This document shows positions 60,681 to 64,000 of a stretch of DNA of 64,000 bases, one piece after another (the stretch's first letter is position 1; every line of letters starts with the position of its first letter). The translations under genes were made by a program, and so were the position numbers. The notes below the pieces were generated by a model. That model was not told the DNA's origin and ran no database searches. It saw only the letters and a program-made list of their open reading frames with translations. The DNA is taken from positions 1 through 64,000 of the forward strand of contig JAAWRC010000003.1 of NCBI GenBank assembly GCA_022800815.1, given 5' to 3'. The DNA comes from Lachnospiraceae bacterium. Lineage in GTDB: Bacteria > Bacillota > Clostridia > Lachnospirales > Lachnospiraceae.

Positions 60681-62252
60681 TCAGTCCCCTCCCAGCATTT
60701 TCATTATCCTCTCAAAAACATGCCTTCCGAGCATCCGGTTGGCCATTTCATTGGGGGGCCAGACGTCGTGATACATTCCGTCCATGCATAGCACCTGGGT
60801 CAAATCCGTATGGAACTCCGCATCCGCCTTTTCCGACACGGTTTTTCTGAACAGGAAGGCAGATTCCCTGAATCTTTTCATCTGCGCAAACTCGTCGTCA
60901 TGATACAGCTTCTCACGGTCCAGTTTTCCGATCCGTTCCGTATAAACCGGGACCGGATCCAGAAAATTCAGGAACCGGACTCCCCGGCTTTTGCAGACGG
61001 CGCACATGCAGTCAACGGCGTATAAATAATTTTCCGCAGCGAGCACGGCGGCGTCTCCCGTCTTCCGACTGGGAAGCCCAAGACAGACCGCTTTCTTTTC
61101 CTCGGCATCAAACACTTCCTTTGCCAGCCTCCGGTTGACATAACCTCGCTGCACCGGTCTCATGTTCTCAAACAGCCCTGACACGTAGTGGAAGGCAAAG
61201 GGCAGTTCCTTACGAAAAAGCCGTTCCTTCTGCATGAGATTCATCGCCTCCAGCCCTCCCCCGTAGTGGATTACGATGTCGGGCATGATGACCGGAAGGT
61301 CCCGGATGAGCTTGACCAGACATTGCTGTTCGGAATAAGCCTGTTGCGCACCGTTGTAAATCAGCCCCCGGATTCCCGCCCCCTCGAGCTCTTCCTGAAA
61401 AAAACTCACCCATGTGGGAAAATAGTTATACAGAGGATCCGTTGCGGAAGCGCCCAGGATCATGATTTTACAGTCGCCGTCCTCCGGTCCCGACACCACA
61501 TAGCCGGGAGCCTCCTCGTCGTCCACGTAGCCAAAGCCGCAATTCACGTCCAGCCTGACAAAAGGATTCTGAAGCCGACGTCCCCCGTCAACGTGGCCCC
61601 CCATCCTGTAATGGTATCCGTGCCTAAGTCCCAGCTTTTCTAAAACCTTCACCCGTCCCGGCACTTCGCTCATCACGTATACCATTATCTTGTCCTTCTC
61701 ACAGTTTCTCAGTTCGGAGACCGGAATTTCCGGAAGCCCGGATTCGTTTTCCATACCTTCGTCGTCAACCAGAAAGGCCGTCACTTCAATATCTGTCAGT
61801 CTCAGCTTTTCCGCAAATTCAAGCTCCAAGGCGGACGTGCCGTAGACATAGATTTGTTTATGGCGGGCCTGTTCGATGATCGAATACCAGCTCCTGCGCC
61901 CGTACCGGTAACTGCGCCCGCACAGGATTTTGTCCTGATACTCCCCCCTGTTTTCATACAGGTTCAGAAAGCCCGCATTTCGCAGGTTCTCTTTGATTTC
62001 TTCCCCGTACCGTTCACTCCCTATGAAGACCAGGATGCGCTCCTTTTCCCCGTAAGCGTATAATTCCTCCGGAGAAATCACGCCTTTATTCATGATCCGT
62101 ATTTTTTGTTTCTGCAAATCCGCATCGCAAAAGGCGGAAACGTAGATTCCCGCATTTAGCAGCATGATAAAGGTGGCAATCCCCCTGTCTCCAGCTCCGT
62201 AGATGATGATCCTCTCATCCCCGGAAATAGTTTGGTCCGCTTTCCAGAACAT
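60681..62252 (-). CDS. Two Rossmann-like domains fused to an SGNH-hydrolase-like domain
   Basis: A 523-residue protein I cannot match to a characterised enzyme. Residues about 14-100 and 133-215 look like two nucleotide-sugar-binding-type Rossmann folds ('RIIIYGAGDRGIATFIML' and 'QIYVYGTSALELEFAEKL'). From about 262 an SGNH pattern follows: GASAT (block I), 'IYNGAQQAYSEQQ' (block II-like), 'PDIVIHYGGG' (block III-like, Gly in place of Asn) and 'MDGMYHDVWPPNEMANRM' (block V Asp/His). SGNH proteins are esterases or acyltransferases. No signal peptide, so it acts in the cytoplasm. Start at 62252 (ATG) or 62261 (GTG) is uncertain. Cluster context suggests acyl transfer to, or removal from, a sugar-like substrate. 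Confidence 0.75.
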   Translation of the reverse strand: MFWKADQTISGDERIIIYGAGDRGIATFIMLLNAGIYVSAFCDADLQKQKIRIMNKGVISPEELYAYGEKERILVFIGSERYGEEIKENLRNAGFLNLYENRGEYQDKILCGRSYRYGRRSWYSIIEQARHKQIYVYGTSALELEFAEKLRLTDIEVTAFLVDDEGMENESGLPEIPVSELRNCEKDKIMVYVMSEVPGRVKVLEKLGLRHGYHYRMGGHVDGGRRLQNPFVRLDVNCGFGYVDDEEAPGYVVSGPEDGDCKIMILGASATDPLYNYFPTWVSFFQEELEGAGIRGLIYNGAQQAYSEQQCLVKLIRDLPVIMPDIVIHYGGGLEAMNLMQKERLFRKELPFAFHYVSGLFENMRPVQRGYVNRRLAKEVFDAEEKKAVCLGLPSRKTGDAAVLAAENYLYAVDCMCAVCKSRGVRFLNFLDPVPVYTERIGKLDREKLYHDDEFAQMKRFRESAFLFRKTVSEKADAEFHTDLTQVLCMDGMYHDVWPPNEMANRMLGRHVFERIMKMLGGD

Positions 62253-62287
62253 GGCTCTCACTTCCGTTTTGTATTTGAATCATGAAT

Positions 62288-63868
62288 TTATTCTTTATAC
62301 ATCGACTCCGTCAAAAATTCCAGGTCCAACTGATTTTTCAGCTGCCCCAGCTTTCTTTTGATCGCAAGGGTCATCTCTTCCAGATATTCCGCCTCCACGT
62401 CCACGGTGAAGGCATTGTCATAATAGTTGTTGCGGACGTCCATGGAAAATCCGTCAAAGCCCGCCAGCAACAGCCGTTTCGCCCCCGCCTTTTTCATCAG
62501 GTTGATGCACATGAGTCCCGCATTGTCAGACACGCAGTACTCCTCGTTCAAATAAGAGGAATAATCCGCCACCTGATACCGCCCTTCCCCGGCCTGGCGC
62601 ACGTTGGAAGTAACCACCACGGCGGCGTCTGCGGCCGCAAAATCCCTATGGCGGAAGCGCTTCGTGTTGCTCACGAAAATCATGTCGCAGGGAACGTCCT
62701 TCGGGATGAAGTTGACACAGACCACGTAAGCCTCCTTTGAGGCGGCCATGTTTCGCACGGCCCCCGCCTGCCTGACAATGGATTTCCCCGGTGCGAGCAG
62801 AAGAACCTTCTTCCCGTCAATCTGGCTTTGAACAAATGCGACGGTTTCCGAATCGTCGACGTGATGGCTCTGATACTTCGTATATTCCTCCGCAGCATAC
62901 TCCGCGTCATAGAGGGTCCTCTTCTCCATGTCCAGAGTTCCCAGTATCGCATTGATGTCCTTCATGTGCAAGGTCTGTTTATTTAAAAGATAGGAGGCGT
63001 AATTGGGATGACAGCCCTTTGCCGACGCCAGATAATACGCCGCATTGTAACCCCAGCTGTATTTCAGGCTTAAGGGTTTGACATACTCGTCGATCATCTC
63101 CAGAATTTCCAGGTTGTCATATTTCAATCCGAAATTCGTATTGACGTACTGGGTCACCAACTCCGTGTTCAGGTTTCCGGCGCCCCTGCCCATCCCGTAC
63201 ACCGAGGAGTCAACAATCAGCCTCCTGGGCGTGTTCAACTGCATCAGCTCCTGGGCGTTGGCAAAGGAAAGCTGCAGGTTGTTATGGGAATGAAAGCCAA
63301 GCACGATCTTCCTGTTCAGGTTGTGGTCCATCAGATAAAACATCCTGAGCAAGTCGTTTTTGTACATGGTCCCCAGCGTGTCCACCATGTAGAAAGCGTA
63401 GGGCTTTAACTGGTTAATCCGCATGATCAGGGCGAGCAGCGCCTCGTCCGTGTAGGTCGCCGTCCCCACCGGCTGCATGAAGACCTTGTATCCCTTGTCC
63501 ATCAGCGCCCGTCCCAGCACGAAGGCCGGATCGATTTCATGTTCGTGGAAGGTCACCCGGATTCCGTCGATGGAGTCTTCCCGGCAATCGCAAATCTCTT
63601 CCGCCGAAATCGCACCATACTGGACCATCGCCACGTACATGAGGCTTCTGTTTTTCCTGCCGATGTATCCGGACAATTCCTCCACGCTTCCGTACGTGGA
63701 CCGGTCCGCATCCGTGTCCCCCGACCTCAGAAAGCCGCACTCGATGATGTCGATCGAGGCGTTGGCCAATTTGCGGATCATCTCGCAGATGGCCTCCTTG
63801 CCAAATCGAAAGTCATTGACGTACCCGCCGTCCCTCAACGTGCAGTCCAAAATTCGAATTCTGTCCAT
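62288..63868 (-). CDS. DRE-TIM aldolase/lyase with C-terminal MptE-like domain
   Basis: A 526-residue protein. Residues about 1-290 are a DRE-TIM metallolyase (HMG-CoA lyase/4-hydroxy-2-oxovalerate aldolase superfamily): 'IRILDCTLRDGGYVNDF', metal-binding 'LGFHSHNNLQLSFA' and 'YGMGRGAGNLNTELV'. Residues about 345-520 form a second domain starting 'KKVLLLAPGKSI', similar to MptE/DUF115-type proteins seen in glycan loci. It follows a cytidylyltransferase by five bases. Such aldolases occur in capsule and O-antigen clusters, where they are presumed to build a keto-acid from pyruvate and an aldehyde. The start at 63868 is an ATG with GGAAGGA upstream; product unknown. Confidence 0.85.
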   Translation of the reverse strand: MDRIRILDCTLRDGGYVNDFRFGKEAICEMIRKLANASIDIIECGFLRSGDTDADRSTYGSVEELSGYIGRKNRSLMYVAMVQYGAISAEEICDCREDSIDGIRVTFHEHEIDPAFVLGRALMDKGYKVFMQPVGTATYTDEALLALIMRINQLKPYAFYMVDTLGTMYKNDLLRMFYLMDHNLNRKIVLGFHSHNNLQLSFANAQELMQLNTPRRLIVDSSVYGMGRGAGNLNTELVTQYVNTNFGLKYDNLEILEMIDEYVKPLSLKYSWGYNAAYYLASAKGCHPNYASYLLNKQTLHMKDINAILGTLDMEKRTLYDAEYAAEEYTKYQSHHVDDSETVAFVQSQIDGKKVLLLAPGKSIVRQAGAVRNMAASKEAYVVCVNFIPKDVPCDMIFVSNTKRFRHRDFAAADAAVVVTSNVRQAGEGRYQVADYSSYLNEEYCVSDNAGLMCINLMKKAGAKRLLLAGFDGFSMDVRNNYYDNAFTVDVEAEYLEEMTLAIKRKLGQLKNQLDLEFLTESMYKE

Positions 63869-63873
63869 TCCCC

Positions 63874-64000
63874 TCAAAATCCTTCCCCGTTTTTCTGGAA
63901 CATGGAGGAAACCCCATCGGCAATCATGAAGTCCTCCGCATCATTGATGTCCACCCCCTCTATCTTGGAAACCTCGATCAGGCAGGGGGAATGGCCGATC
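63874..64000 (-). CDS. C-terminal end of an acylneuraminate cytidylyltransferase-like protein (partial)
   Basis: The last 41 codons of a gene running off the right edge. The read-out 'LIEVSKIEGVDINDAEDF' followed by 'MIADGV' is the typical C-terminus of CMP-sugar (NeuAc, legionaminate, Kdo-like) synthetases, where 'VDINxxEDF' is conserved. It would activate a keto-sugar or keto-acid with CMP. Its stop is five bases before the aldolase start, so the two are co-transcribed. The assignment rests on a short fragment. Confidence 0.65.
   Translation of the reverse strand, partial: IGHSPCLIEVSKIEGVDINDAEDFMIADGVSSMFQKNGEGF

Noticed and set aside
1-64000. CRISPR arrays, tRNA or rRNA genes, prophage or transposase genes
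   Set aside because: No regularly spaced repeats, tRNA-like cloverleaf, rRNA sequence, integrase or transposase reading frame was found by reading.

Overview
The window reads as one chromosomal stretch of a GC-rich (roughly 58-60% by eye) anaerobic Firmicute, most likely a Lachnospiraceae-type Clostridium. This rests on the gene order rnc-smc-ftsY beside plsX-acpP and rpmF-YceD-pta, the order dgt-dnaG-rpoD-trmK-nif3, TmcAL, the UPF0237/UPF0210 pair, WalJ, and canonical AGGAGG ribosome sites with sigma-A promoters. No rRNA, tRNA, CRISPR array, prophage or transposase gene was seen. Most genes lie on the minus strand.

Region by region. (1) 1-15.4 kb: a near-complete anaerobic (cbi-type) cobalamin operon read right to left: cbiD, cbiL, cbiF, cbiG, cbiH, a cbiJ-cbiE-cbiT fusion, cbiA, cobT, cobU, cobS, a second very short CobU-like gene, cobC, cbiB, then a nitroreductase and an AT-rich GNAT gene, and cobD. 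cbiC, cbiP, the chelatase and the adenosyltransferase are not in the window, and no cobalamin riboswitch was recognised. (2) 15.4-20 kb: a DUF2971 protein, an HflC/HflK-like SPFH pair and threonine ammonia-lyase. (3) 20-29 kb: ftsY, smc, rnc, acpP, plsX, rpmF, YceD/DUF177 and pta, with several clear promoters and terminators. (4) 29-41 kb: TmcAL (plus strand), a shortened AraC regulator, an ATC-hydrolase-like protein, UPF0210/UPF0237, WalJ, a SUFU protein, coaE, a D-aminoacylase-like amidohydrolase, polA and an orphan zinc-finger anti-sigma-like membrane protein. (5) 41-50 kb: a coiled-coil protein, a PAS-GGDEF cyclase, a TGS-type uridine kinase, nif3, trmK, rpoD, dnaG and dgt. (6) 50-55.4 kb, plus strand: an NSS transporter, then a phospholipid operon (PAP2, flippase-like, pssA, psd). 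(7) 55.4-64 kb, minus strand: a large hybrid histidine kinase, then a cluster with the end of a cytidylyltransferase, a DRE-TIM aldolase, a double-Rossmann/SGNH protein, a thiolase and an SDR. This last cluster looks like part of a surface-glycan or acylated-metabolite locus continuing past the right edge.

The most unusual structure is a set of long, nearly full-length palindromes (about 90-215 bp) between same-direction genes. One family (A) occurs at least five times (1-100, 4621-4834, 18421-18581, 20056-20162, 44951-45160). Its arms differ between copies while keeping their pairing. One copy is bracketed by an exact 12-bp direct repeat and another supplies the last codons of cobD. Unrelated palindromes lie at 18582-18766, 40656-40760, 46062-46216 and 55321-55410. 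They behave like small non-autonomous mobile elements or long RNA hairpins inside operons. The other main candidates for new biology are the aldolase/SGNH/thiolase/SDR cluster and the miniature CobU-like protein.
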